DNA from: Lottiidibacillus patelloidae
GTDB taxonomy: Bacteria; Bacillota; Bacilli; Bacillales; SA5d-4
Assembly (NCBI RefSeq): GCF_002262935.1
Contig: NZ_NPIA01000001.1
Span: 372,001 to 436,000 of the forward strand
Direction: 5' to 3'
DNA length: 64,000 nt
The notes below the pieces were generated by a model that saw only the letters and a program-made list of their open reading frames with translations, had not been told where the DNA came from and searched no databases. Position 1 is the first letter of the stretch. The number at the start of each line of letters is the position of its first letter. Shown piece after piece: positions 24,085 through 32,516 of the stretch. The translations under genes and the position numbers were made by a program.

Positions 24085-25971
24085 ATGACGGGACTACTAG
24101 TGAATGATGTTCTGCAGTATAAGTATCACTTCAACGCAAGTGGAAACTTAGGCTATCATGAAGATATGGTGAATGGTGTTGATTATCGCTATGAGTACGA
24201 TTTAGCTGAGCGTCTTGTGTCTGTTGTCGCTAATAATGGTTATGCCATTAGTTATAACTACGATGTCAACAACAACATTAGTAAAGTAACGGAAGAAATT
24301 AATAACAAACAATTCGTAACGGACTATCTGTACGACAAAGACAATCGCTTAAAGGATGTCACCTACACTCGTGATGGTGTGCAAAATAAGGTGTCAAACA
24401 ATTATGATACGATCGGTCGTTTAGATACTCGAACAGTTACGTATAACACAACGCCAATTAATACGACGTCTTATACATTTGAAGCTGGTGGTCAAGGAAC
24501 AAACTCGACAACATCATTAGTCAAAACAATGACAACAAATGGTCATACTTACACGTTTATGTTTGATGATGTAGGCAATATCACAGAGATTAAAGATAAT
24601 GATGGTTCAACAACGAAAACGATAAATTATGACTATAATGAATTAAATGAACTTGTCCGTGAAGACAACGAAGTAGTCAACAAAACAATCGTTTATGATT
24701 ACGACTTAGGAGGAAATATCCTCTCAAAAACAGAATATCCTTATACACTAGGAGATTTAGCCGGGGTTACAGGTACAAAGATTGACTATACGTATGGTAA
24801 TGCAAACTGGAAGGACCAATTAACGAAATACGATGGTAAAACGATTGATTATGACGCGATAGGTAATCCGATTAGCTATGACGGTTACACGTATACGTGG
24901 GAAGCAGGAGACCAGCTTGCAGGAATATCCAGCACCGAAGTCACCACTTCTTACAAGTATAACGATGGTGGCTACCGTACGGAAAAAACAGTGAATGGCG
25001 TAACTACAAACTATTACCTTGAAGGCTCGCACGTCACGTACGAAACAACTGGTGATGATGAAATCTATTACACGTACGACAGCAAACTCATCAGCATGAA
25101 CTTAAACGGCGAAGAATACTTCTACGTCTATAACTTGCAGGGGGATGTTGTTGGATTACTAGATTCCACTGGAACAGAAATCGTTTCCTACACGTACGAC
25201 ACGTGGGGGCAAGTCATTTCAATAACTGGAACAAAAGCAAGTACAGTCGGAGAAAAGAACCCATACCGTTATCGAGGGTATCGCTATGACAGTGAAACAG
25301 GGCTATACTACCTAAACGCTAGATACTATAACCCAGAGTGGGGACGAATGCTGAATGCAGACTCATTCGGAGGATTTACAGGCGAACTTTTAAGTCATAA
25401 TGTCTATGCATACGTGCTGAACAATCCGGTGATGTTGTTTGATCCGACGGGGTATTATGCGATGGGGATTACCCCAGAGGTTTTTGGTGCCGGTGCTCCA
25501 ACAACTGATGGGATAAACACTGAGAGTGTTTTGTACACTATAGATGTTTATTTATCCTTTATGCCTGGATCTGGTTTGGTTGCAAAGGGTACAAGTAAGG
25601 CAATTGGCTTTGTAAGTAAATTATTTGGTAAAGGTGCAGGTAAAGTTCTTAATAGCTTTGATGATGTAGCTAATTATGTTAGGAAAAATGGAAAACTACC
25701 TGATAATTATATAACAAAAAAAGAAGCAAGAATATTAGGTTGGAATCCTAGAGAGGGAAATTTAGCGGATGTAGCACCTGGAAAGAGTATTGGTGGTGAT
25801 ATTTTCAAAAATAAAGAAAACCTTTTACCAAGTTCCTCAGGAAGAGTATGGTATGAGGCTGATATCAATTACACTTCTGGTTTTCGAGGTGGAGAAAGAT
25901 TATTGTATTCTAATGATGGTTTAATTTATAAAACAACTGACCATTACCAAACATTCACAAGAATTAAATAA
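24085..25971 (+). CDS. RHS fragment with barnase-type ribonuclease tip
   Basis: 628 codons from ATG 24085, which has no ribosome site and lies 12 bp after a terminator; the upstream half of the gene is missing. YD repeats lead to the RHS core and the DPTGYY border (D453). After a ~70-residue linker the last 106 residues are a barnase: NSFDDVANYV, LPDNYITKKEA, LADVAPGKSIGGDIF, EADINYTSGFR, YKTTDHYQTF. By alignment to barnase the catalytic residues are all present: Lys545 (K27), Glu591 (E73), Arg601 (R83), Arg605 (R87), His620 (H102). It would cut RNA in a target cell. The next gene is barstar. Confidence 0.9.
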   Translation: MTGLLVNDVLQYKYHFNASGNLGYHEDMVNGVDYRYEYDLAERLVSVVANNGYAISYNYDVNNNISKVTEEINNKQFVTDYLYDKDNRLKDVTYTRDGVQNKVSNNYDTIGRLDTRTVTYNTTPINTTSYTFEAGGQGTNSTTSLVKTMTTNGHTYTFMFDDVGNITEIKDNDGSTTKTINYDYNELNELVREDNEVVNKTIVYDYDLGGNILSKTEYPYTLGDLAGVTGTKIDYTYGNANWKDQLTKYDGKTIDYDAIGNPISYDGYTYTWEAGDQLAGISSTEVTTSYKYNDGGYRTEKTVNGVTTNYYLEGSHVTYETTGDDEIYYTYDSKLISMNLNGEEYFYVYNLQGDVVGLLDSTGTEIVSYTYDTWGQVISITGTKASTVGEKNPYRYRGYRYDSETGLYYLNARYYNPEWGRMLNADSFGGFTGELLSHNVYAYVLNNPVMLFDPTGYYAMGITPEVFGAGAPTTDGINTESVLYTIDVYLSFMPGSGLVAKGTSKAIGFVSKLFGKGAGKVLNSFDDVANYVRKNGKLPDNYITKKEARILGWNPREGNLADVAPGKSIGGDIFKNKENLLPSSSGRVWYEADINYTSGFRGGERLLYSNDGLIYKTTDHYQTFTRIK

Positions 25972-25987
25972 AGTCGGTGGTGTAAGA

Positions 25988-26263
25988 ATGAATAAGGTAA
26001 TAATAAATGGTGAAGAGTTTCTTAATATAGAAGAATTTCATAAGTATATTAAGGTGAAAATGGAATTACCTGATTATTATGGTGAAAATTTAAATGCTTT
26101 ATGGGATTGTATTACTGGTTTTATAGATTTGCCTTTGTTGCTCGTATGGGTAAATTTTGAAAAAAGTAAAGTGTATATTGGAAAATACGCTGAAGAAGTT
26201 TTACAGGTTTTCAAAGAAGCTCAAAATGAATTAGAAGACGATTTCATAGTCGAAGTAAAGTGA
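25988..26263 (+). CDS. Barstar-family inhibitor, immunity to the RHS barnase tip
   Basis: 91 residues, full-length barstar: VIINGEEF, LPDYYGENLNALWDCITGF, VLQVFKEAQNE. It binds and blocks barnase in the cytosol. Asp40 corresponds to barstar D39, the main active-site contact, and is kept. The position of D35 is Asn36. The partner barnase tip has Lys at the R59 position, so both sides of a known contact differ from the classic pair. It starts at ATG 25988, 16 bp after the toxin stop, and ends before a terminator. Confidence 0.93.
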   Translation: MNKVIINGEEFLNIEEFHKYIKVKMELPDYYGENLNALWDCITGFIDLPLLLVWVNFEKSKVYIGKYAEEVLQVFKEAQNELEDDFIVEVK

Positions 26264-26277
26264 GTTTTTCAAATTAA

Positions 26278-26312
26278 GGCGGTTATATTCTATGATAACC
26301 GTCTCTTTTTTT
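26278..26312 (+). terminator. Terminator ending cassette 3
   Basis: Stem GGCGGTTAT/ATAACCGTC with one G-U pair and a tail containing eight T. The 26313-26476 stretch after it holds no gene I can support. Confidence 0.8.
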
Positions 26313-26476
26313 TGGGTATGGGGTACCGAATAAACGGCATATTATTCAAAGGTTAGACATAGCGATCATAAGCCCTATATAATATTTTTACGAATTATAA
26401 AGTATGTACAACAACTGTAAATTATATGCCCTATTTATTTTATAGTGAGGACTACTCCACCACGATTAACTCCTGA

Positions 26477-28152
26477 ATGTCGATGGCTATCACAATACTA
26501 CTTATTCATTTGTTGATAGGTTTACTCTATCAACAAATTCTGACCATAAATCATTTTATATTAAAACTCGGCGAAACAGAAGTGAACAAAACTTCCTATA
26601 CGTACGCGCCAGGTGGTTATGGAGAGCATTCGACAACAACTCTAATCGACTCAATTTCAACAGGTAATCATAGTTTCACATATGATTACAATAACAGTGG
26701 GAATATTGAAACAACGACTGAGAATGGTCAAACAATCATTTACCACTACAATGAATTAAATGAGCTAGTTCGAGAAGATAACGAAGTCTTAAACAAAACG
26801 ATTGTTTATGCTTATGATGTAGGAGGAAATATTCTCTCTAAAACCGAATATCCATATACGATAGGAACACTTGGTATAGCTACGAAAACGATTAACTACA
26901 ACTATACCGATGCGAATTGGAAAGTCAAGCTCACATCGTATGATGGAAAAGAAATAACGTATGATGAAATAGGAAACCCGTTAACGTATGATAATTATAC
27001 ATATAGTTGGGAAGCAGGAAATCAGCTTGGGGGTATTAGTGGAAATGGCATCACAACGTCCTTCAAGTATAATGACAGTGGTATTCGTACAGAAAAAACA
27101 GTAAATGGTGTCACAACCACATACCGTCTAGAAGGTTCTCGCGTCACGTATGAAACAAACGGTACAGATGAAATCTATTACACGTATGACGATACGTTAA
27201 TCAGCATGAACTTAAACGGAGAAGAATACTTCTACGTATATAACTTGCAGGGAGATGTTGTTGGTTTACTAGATTCTTCTGGCCAAGAAGTTGTAACGTA
27301 CCAATATGACACGTGGGGTAATCAAGTTTCCATAACTGGAACCAAAGCAAGTACAGTAGGAGCAAAGAACCCATATCGTTACCGTGGATATCGTTATGAC
27401 AGTGAAACGAAGCTTTACTACTTAAATGCTAGATATTACAACTCTGAGTGGGGAAGGTTTTTAAATGCAGATACGTTCCGTGGATTAACTGGTGATTTAT
27501 TAAGCCACAATGCCTTTGCATATGCGAAAAACAACCCAGTCATGTACGTTGATCCGACAGGTTACTTCTGGAAATCGATTATTAAAGTAACGAAAAAAGT
27601 TGTAACGAAAACTGCGAAGGTACTAATTTTAGACGACTTACAAACATTAACAGACGGAAAATGGGATGGAAATGATGTCATAGCTGCAGTTAACCTCACG
27701 CCGTGGGGCAAAGTCGTTAAAGGCGCTAACCTAGCAATAAAAGCTGGAAAGAACATAGATGGGTTAGTTGCAAGTGGAGTGAGGGGCTCTAAGGGTAATA
27801 GTAATGCTGTGCCTCTTAAACAGGGTGGTGGTAGTAACCCAAATGATTTTGTTACCCCCATGCAGAAAAACATTTGTATGACTCTAGTATACCATCAACA
27901 CCAAAAAGGTCTCAATATGGAGAGAATGTAGATGTCGGTAAGTTGAGACAAGAGACAATTAGTAATCCAGATAAGGCATTTTCTAATTGGCCGAATCCAA
28001 ATAATCCGAATACTATGAGGATAACAAAGTATTATAAGGAGTTTAATGGTAATATTAGTACACTAGATACGCCAACTGGTAGTCATAGAGTGTTTGATAA
28101 TATAGATAATCCTAATAGAAGTTCACATTTTCCATATGTACCAAGAAAATAA
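26477..28152 (+). pseudogene. RHS fragment with toxin tip 4, broken by a frameshift
   Basis: RHS similarity starts near 26575 (ETEVNKTSYTYAPGGYGEHS) and runs to the DPTGYF border (D at 27551). The frame extends back to 26477 without a ribosome site, and the preceding 90 bases read better in another frame, so the left junction is a scar. The tip continues to NDFVTP, then the frame is lost at a run of five C (27855-27859) and stops at 27931. With six C the protein would continue HAEKHLYDSSIPSTPKRSQY and run to 28152, ending HRVFDNIDNPNRSSHFPYVP. The tip family (GENVDVGKLR, DTPTGSHRVF) looks like a known polymorphic-toxin type, but I cannot name its activity. A sequencing error would also explain the shift. 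Confidence 0.75.
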
Positions 28153-28174
28153 ATTTATAAGGAAAGTGATAGTT

Positions 28175-28678
28175 TTGGACATTATGTTATACCATTCTTA
28201 TTTACCTGAAAGCCATGAGTTTCATGTACCTTTAGAAGAAATCCTGACTTTTGGGATTAAATCCAATACAAAATCCAATAATCGTTATAGCAATGGTGGG
28301 AAGGTCAAGATAGAAATTACAGAAAAACTTAAACCAAAAGAAGCACCTGATTGGATTGATTTTAGAAAAGCAGTAGGAGCTGATTTAACAAATCGATTTT
28401 CTAAATCATTTTGCTTTCCACTTTTCACAAATAAAGTCTTAGTGTTTAATGGTGAGGTATCTATAAATATCTATGACCAAGCATTTTATGAGGATTTAAA
28501 AGATACAGACGAGGAAGTGTTAAATTTCGATACTGGTAGAAGTATTGAGCATTGGATAAAGGAATACTGGGAGAGTATGGTTACTTTGGAACAGTACTTT
28601 CAAGAAAAACCATATTCTAAACCTGAGATTTTAATTTTTGAAGATGTGCCCGAACAAATCATAAGAGAATGTGAATAA
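28175..28678 (+). CDS. Putative immunity protein 4
   Basis: The frame opens at 28136, but TTG 28175 is seven bases after AAGGAAAGTGAT and gives about 167 residues (ATG 28184 is an alternative). It is hydrophilic and acidic, without a signal peptide or recognised domain; features include SYLPESHEFHVPLEEI, DWIDFRKAVGADLT and a C-terminal EDVPEQIIRE. It lies 22 bp after the broken toxin tip and ends before a weak hairpin, matching the cassette layout. The gene is intact although its toxin frame is not. Confidence 0.6.
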   Translation: MDIMLYHSYLPESHEFHVPLEEILTFGIKSNTKSNNRYSNGGKVKIEITEKLKPKEAPDWIDFRKAVGADLTNRFSKSFCFPLFTNKVLVFNGEVSINIYDQAFYEDLKDTDEEVLNFDTGRSIEHWIKEYWESMVTLEQYFQEKPYSKPEILIFEDVPEQIIRECE

Positions 28679-28685
28679 ACTGATA

Positions 28686-28720
28686 AACCTTGATTGGCTA
28701 TATGCCTTTCAAGGTTCTTA
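28686..28720 (+). terminator. Weak hairpin ending cassette 4
   Basis: Perfect 8-bp stem AACCTTGA/TCAAGGTT with a 15-nt loop, but only a poor T-tract follows. It is in the place where the other cassettes have terminators. Confidence 0.45.
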
Positions 28721-28830
28721 TATTATGAAAGATACTTAGTGCGGTTACATTAATCGAATTCTAGCTTCTAATAATTCTAGATTATGCACTATCAGAAAAT
28801 AGAATTTTATCATTTCAACAAGGAAAAGGA

Positions 28831-29445
28831 AGTACCGTTTCATACGTTTATGACTATGATGTAGGAGGAAATATCCTCTCGAAAACCGAATATCCATATA
28901 CGATAGGAGCACTTGGTACAGCTACGAAAACGATTAACTACAGTTATACCGATGCGAATTGGAAAGACAAGCTCACATCGTATGATGGAAAAGAAATAAC
29001 GTATGATGAAATAGGAAACCCGTTAACCTATGATAATTATACTTACAGTTGGGATGCAGGAAATCAGCTTGCGGGTATTACTGGAAATGGCATCACAACG
29101 TCCTACAAGTATAATGACAGTGGTATTCGTACAGAAAAAACAGTAAACGGTGTAACAACAACATACCGCTTAGAAGGCTCACGCGTCACGTACGAAACAA
29201 ACGGCACAGATGACATTTACTACACGTATGACGATACGTTAATCAGCATGAACTTAAACGGAGAAGAATACTTCTACGTCTATAACTTGCAGGGGGATGT
29301 TGTTGGGTTACTAGATTCAACAGGAACAGAAGTCGTCTCCTACACGTATGACACATGGGGTAATCAAGTTTCCATAACTGGAACGAAAGCTAGTACAGTT
29401 AATTCCTGCAATATAAATACAATAACCCACCATGCCTCTTTCTAA
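28831..29445 (+). pseudogene. RHS core fragment 5, cut before the tip
   Basis: Uninterrupted RHS frame from about 28831 (SYVYDYDVGGNILSKTEYPY) to about 29398 (SITGTKASTV), where similarity ends in the middle of the core, about 60 codons before the DPTG border. It then runs into unrelated codons and a stop at 29445. There is no start, toxin tip or immunity gene. It is most similar to fragment 4. It marks the right edge of the array next to the Fic gene. Confidence 0.8.
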
Positions 29446-29469
29446 TTTGGCAAAGTGGGTATTAAAAGC

Positions 29470-30213
29470 TTACTCTAAAAATTCTAATATATATTTCATT
29501 CTCTGTTTTAAACTTTCTCCAACCATATTTACAAACGGAGAATATTTCTGCTTTACGTGAGATTGGTCTAATGCTTCGTAATATTGCAAACGTTGTTCTT
29601 TTCTTAAGACAATTGGTAAATATCCAGACTTCATAAGGTCAAGATTTAATAACAATCTTGCAGTCCTTCCATTCCCGTCAATAAATGGATGAATTTTAAC
29701 GAAGAAACTATGAAGTAACGCAGCTCTTTCTATTGGATGAACAGTTGTTTTTTTATACCAATCAATGAGACCTTCCATTTCATCCTCAAGTACAAGAGGA
29801 CTAGGAGGAACATGTTCCGCACCAGAAATTAATACTTTAACTTTTCGATAAACACCAGCATTTTCTGCGTCAATTCCTCTTAAAATAATGGCATGAATGT
29901 CTTTAATCGTCTGTTGAGTAATAGATGTATCGTCTTTAACTTGGTCTTCAATAAAGGAGATAGCCTCTTTATGATTAATCGCTTCGAGATGCTCCCTCAT
30001 TAACTTACCACCTATCGTAATACCATCTTCAAGGACAACTTTTGTTTCTGATAAAGTTAAAGTATTACCTTCAATACCATTTGAGTGATATGTCCATTCT
30101 ACAATCAAGTGGTCGCGTAAATTCTTTACTACTTCACTTGGAAGTGGTCTCTTTCGATCTAAATCATTTTTTAATTTATCAATCTCATTAAAGAGTTGGT
30201 TTGTGTTCATCAT
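29470..30213 (-). CDS. Fic-domain protein (class II, N-terminal inhibitory motif)
   Basis: 247 residues with the Fic active site HPFIDGNGRTARLL (catalytic His, phosphate-binding GNGR). Near the N-terminus SNGIEGNTLTL fits the inhibitory helix motif S/TxxxE-G/N that blocks ATP binding, so this is a self-inhibited class II member with both parts in one chain. Fic proteins usually transfer AMP to a target protein; the target is unknown. ATG 30213 follows AAAGG by seven bases. It is transcribed toward the RHS array and divergent from ykuS, and is probably part of the inserted DNA. An inverted repeat with arms near 29421 and 29455 may terminate it. Confidence 0.88.
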   Translation of the reverse strand: MMNTNQLFNEIDKLKNDLDRKRPLPSEVVKNLRDHLIVEWTYHSNGIEGNTLTLSETKVVLEDGITIGGKLMREHLEAINHKEAISFIEDQVKDDTSITQQTIKDIHAIILRGIDAENAGVYRKVKVLISGAEHVPPSPLVLEDEMEGLIDWYKKTTVHPIERAALLHSFFVKIHPFIDGNGRTARLLLNLDLMKSGYLPIVLRKEQRLQYYEALDQSHVKQKYSPFVNMVGESLKQRMKYILEFLE

Positions 30214-30319
30214 ACATCATCCTTTAGATACAAATCTTTATTTTATTATAGCATCTATTAAAAAAATATTGGAATAAAGAGGCAAAGATTGCGCACATTA
30301 TGTATAGGAGGTGGGACAA

Positions 30320-30565
30320 ATGGCAAAAGTTGGTGTAGAACAGTCCTTAACGAATGTACAAAATGCGTTGCAACAAAAGGGATATGATGTAGTGCAGTTA
30401 AAACAAGAACAAGATGCAGCTGGATGTGATTGCTGCGTGATCACTGGTGGCGATCAAAATGTCATGGGAATGCAAGATACACAAATGAAAGGTGCGGTAA
30501 TTAATGCCGATGGCCTTACAGCTGAAGAAGTGTGTCAGCAAGTAGAAAGCCGCTTACAACAATAA
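30320..30565 (+). CDS. ykuS: YkuS, UPF0180 family
   Basis: 81 residues from ATG 30320, seven bases after AGGAGGT. It matches B. subtilis YkuS closely: [20 protein letters not shown], the CDCCV cysteine cluster, and [15 protein letters not shown]. Function unknown; the family is widespread in spore formers. In B. subtilis it follows ykuR directly; here the RHS insertion separates them. Confidence 0.92.
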   Translation: MAKVGVEQSLTNVQNALQQKGYDVVQLKQEQDAAGCDCCVITGGDQNVMGMQDTQMKGAVINADGLTAEEVCQQVESRLQQ

Positions 30566-30596
30566 AAAGGAACAGCGTAAATGCTGTTCCTTTTTT
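30564..30596. terminator. Bidirectional terminator ykuS/ykuT
   Basis: A 13-bp stem AAAAAGGAACAGC/GCTGTTCCTTTTT between convergent genes. Confidence 0.93.
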
Positions 30597-30607
30597 AATG
30601 CTCTAAA

Positions 30608-31450
30608 TTATGCTTCTTCAGTTTTTGAAATGTAAACTTGGTGTGGATATGGAATTTCAATATTATTTTTATCAAATGCTTCTTTAATTGCTTTACGTAA
30701 TTTACGCTCAATAGCCCATTGTTGCATATTTTCTGTTTTGGCAACAACACGTAAAACAACGTCAGATGAACCAAAGCTTTGTACGCCAAGCACGTTCGGT
30801 CCTTCCACAATTTCTGGACTTTCTGCAGCAACAGCATCACAAGCATCTTGAAGCACTGTCATTGCTTTATCAATATCGTCATTATAAGAAATACCGATAT
30901 CAACGAGTGCACGCATATTTCCTCTTGAGTGGTTACTTAAACTGCTAATTTCACGGTTAGGTATATAGTTAAGCGTTCCGTCAAATCCACGTACCGTCGT
31001 CGTTTTTAACCCGACTTCTTCAACAATTCCTGAATAACCAGCCATCGTGACATAATTGTCTACTTCAATTTGCTTTTCAATTAATAAGAAGAATCCAGTC
31101 ACAACGTCACTTACAAGTCCTTGCGCACCAAAACCTATTGCTAAACCAAGTACACCTGCACCTGCAATTAATGTTTTTGTATCAAGTCCGAACACTTCAA
31201 AAATCATGACGATTGCGATAAAACCAAAAACGTAAGTAATTATGTTAAACGATAGTTTCTCTAACGTTTTTACTCTTTGAATAGAAATATCATCTTTTTT
31301 TGAAAGTCTTTCAAATGAACGGTGTAAAACGTTATTTCCAATTTTCTTTGCAATTAAAAAGACGATAATAATAGCTAAAATTTGGAGAAGATTTACCCCA
31401 ACAGCTACCATCAATTCATTCCATTTAATATTTTCAATCCATTCGACCAT
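30608..31450 (-). CDS. ykuT: Small-conductance mechanosensitive channel YkuT (MscS family)
   Basis: 280 residues. Three N-terminal membrane helices end in the pore helix region (LIAGAGVLGLAIGFGAQGLV), followed by the MscS beta domain (VDNYVTMAGYSGIVEEVGLK, then FDGTLNYIPNREI) and an alpha/beta cytoplasmic part. It opens under membrane tension to release solutes on osmotic downshock. It matches B. subtilis YkuT in family and place. Its start at 31450 has an AAAGGAG unusually far upstream (about 13 nt). Confidence 0.92.
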   Translation of the reverse strand: MVEWIENIKWNELMVAVGVNLLQILAIIIVFLIAKKIGNNVLHRSFERLSKKDDISIQRVKTLEKLSFNIITYVFGFIAIVMIFEVFGLDTKTLIAGAGVLGLAIGFGAQGLVSDVVTGFFLLIEKQIEVDNYVTMAGYSGIVEEVGLKTTTVRGFDGTLNYIPNREISSLSNHSRGNMRALVDIGISYNDDIDKAMTVLQDACDAVAAESPEIVEGPNVLGVQSFGSSDVVLRVVAKTENMQQWAIERKLRKAIKEAFDKNNIEIPYPHQVYISKTEEA

Positions 31451-31654
31451 TTCTAAAAGTCAGCTCCTTTATAAGATTATTTTTCCCAGTTTAAAGACTT
31501 ATAAACGGTCATCTTAATAATAATTCTAACAAGATAATTATTTCTAGTAAAATCATCTGCTCATTTGGTTTTTGTTTATTATTAGGAAGGAAAGGGTATA
31601 CTTCATAAGTAGGACAAAGGTTGTCATTCAGATTAAATTAATTTTAATTTAATA

Positions 31655-31683
31655 TTGACTAAAAACTAGACGTTTTATATAAT
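31655..31683 (+). promoter_or_regulatory. Sigma-A promoter of ykuU
   Basis: TTGACT (31655-31660), 17 bp, TATAAT (31678-31683). The leader contains TGCAAGCGCTTAAT (31695-31708), which has the AAGCGCTT core of a cre box but fails the consensus at one position. Confidence 0.75.
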
Positions 31684-31750
31684 GATAACCGTAGTGCAAG
31701 CGCTTAATTCAAGGCGCAATAAAGCATAAATTATTAGGAGGTATTTACAT

Positions 31751-32293
31751 ATGGCAGAACGTACAGTAGGAAAACAAGCTCCACGTTTTGAAATGGATGC
31801 TGTTCTTCCAAACAAAGAATTTGGTAAAGTAAGCTTAGAAGAGAACATGAAAAACGACAAGTGGACAGTTCTTTTCTTCTATCCAATGGACTTCACTTTC
31901 GTTTGTCCGACAGAAATCATTGCATTCTCTGATCGCTACGATGAGTTCGAAGATTTAGATGCAGAAGTAATCGGTGTTTCAACTGATACAATCCACACTC
32001 ACAAAGCTTGGATCAACACTTCTCGTGATGAAAACGGCTTAGGTGAATTAAAATACCCATTAGCAGCTGACACGAACCACACTGTATCTGCTGATTATGG
32101 TGTTCTAATCGAAGAAAAAGGTATTGCACTTCGCGGTGTATTCATCATCAGCCCTGAAGGTGAATTAGCTTATTCTGCAATCAACAACTTAGATGTTGGT
32201 CGTGACGTAAACGAAACATTACGTATTTTACAAGCGCTTCAAACTGGTGGACTTTGCCCAGCAAACTGGAAGCCAGGTCAAGGAACTCTTTAA
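31751..32293 (+). CDS. ykuU: Typical 2-Cys peroxiredoxin YkuU
   Basis: 180 residues. The peroxidatic Cys52 sits in FYPMDFTFVCPTEI, and the resolving Cys169 in GGLCPANWKPG near the C-terminus, as in AhpC/Prx1-type enzymes. It reduces hydrogen and organic peroxides using thioredoxin. It matches B. subtilis YkuU. AGGAGGTATTTACAT precedes ATG 31751, and a good sigma-A promoter lies upstream; the gene uses frequent codons, suggesting high expression. It is divergent from ykuT. Confidence 0.95.
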   Translation: MAERTVGKQAPRFEMDAVLPNKEFGKVSLEENMKNDKWTVLFFYPMDFTFVCPTEIIAFSDRYDEFEDLDAEVIGVSTDTIHTHKAWINTSRDENGLGELKYPLAADTNHTVSADYGVLIEEKGIALRGVFIISPEGELAYSAINNLDVGRDVNETLRILQALQTGGLCPANWKPGQGTL

Positions 32294-32304
32294 TTTATAA
32301 ATAT

Positions 32305-32339
32305 AAAAGTGCAACGGCATATGCTGTTGCACTTTTTTT
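32305..32339 (+). terminator. Terminator of ykuU
   Basis: A long stem AAAAGTGCAAC/GTTGCACTTTT continued by GCAT/ATGC, followed by a run of T. Confidence 0.92.
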
Positions 32340-32516
32340 GCGTTCAAAAAATCTCAGACTAAAGTATGAGACAAAGATGGAGCGTAATAAGGATGTTAAA
32401 AGGGAAGATTCGAAATAGAATAAAAAATAAGAAAAATTAATAGCAAATTTGTGGTAATTTATTTCGGAACACGATATATTTATACTACGTGTTTTTTCAA
32501 CATAGGGGGTGCAATT

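Larger units (their letters stand above)
20842..29398 (+). repeat. Five direct copies of the RHS core
   Basis: Long direct repeats: about 20842-21505, 22480-23136, 24792-25455 (the similarity of copies 1 and 3 reaches further upstream), 26900-27565 and 28936-29398. The segment coding SMNLNGEEYFYVYNLQGDVV is nearly identical in all five. Upstream, copies 1-3 and copies 4-5 fall into two types. Such repeats allow homologous recombination that swaps tips. Confidence 0.85.

Noticed and set aside
26313-26570. Extra toxin or immunity gene before RHS fragment 4
   Set aside because: Short stretches read sensibly in one frame (DGYHNTTYSFVDRFTLSTNS) but end in stops and have no start; more likely a rearrangement scar.
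19900-29400. Short periodic YD motifs as a DNA repeat array or CRISPR
   Set aside because: They are protein-level YD repeats of RHS proteins with degenerate DNA, part of coding sequence.
31695-31708. cre box in the ykuU leader as a firm CcpA site
   Set aside because: TGCAAGCGCTTAAT has the palindromic core but misses the conserved C near the end; kept only as a note.
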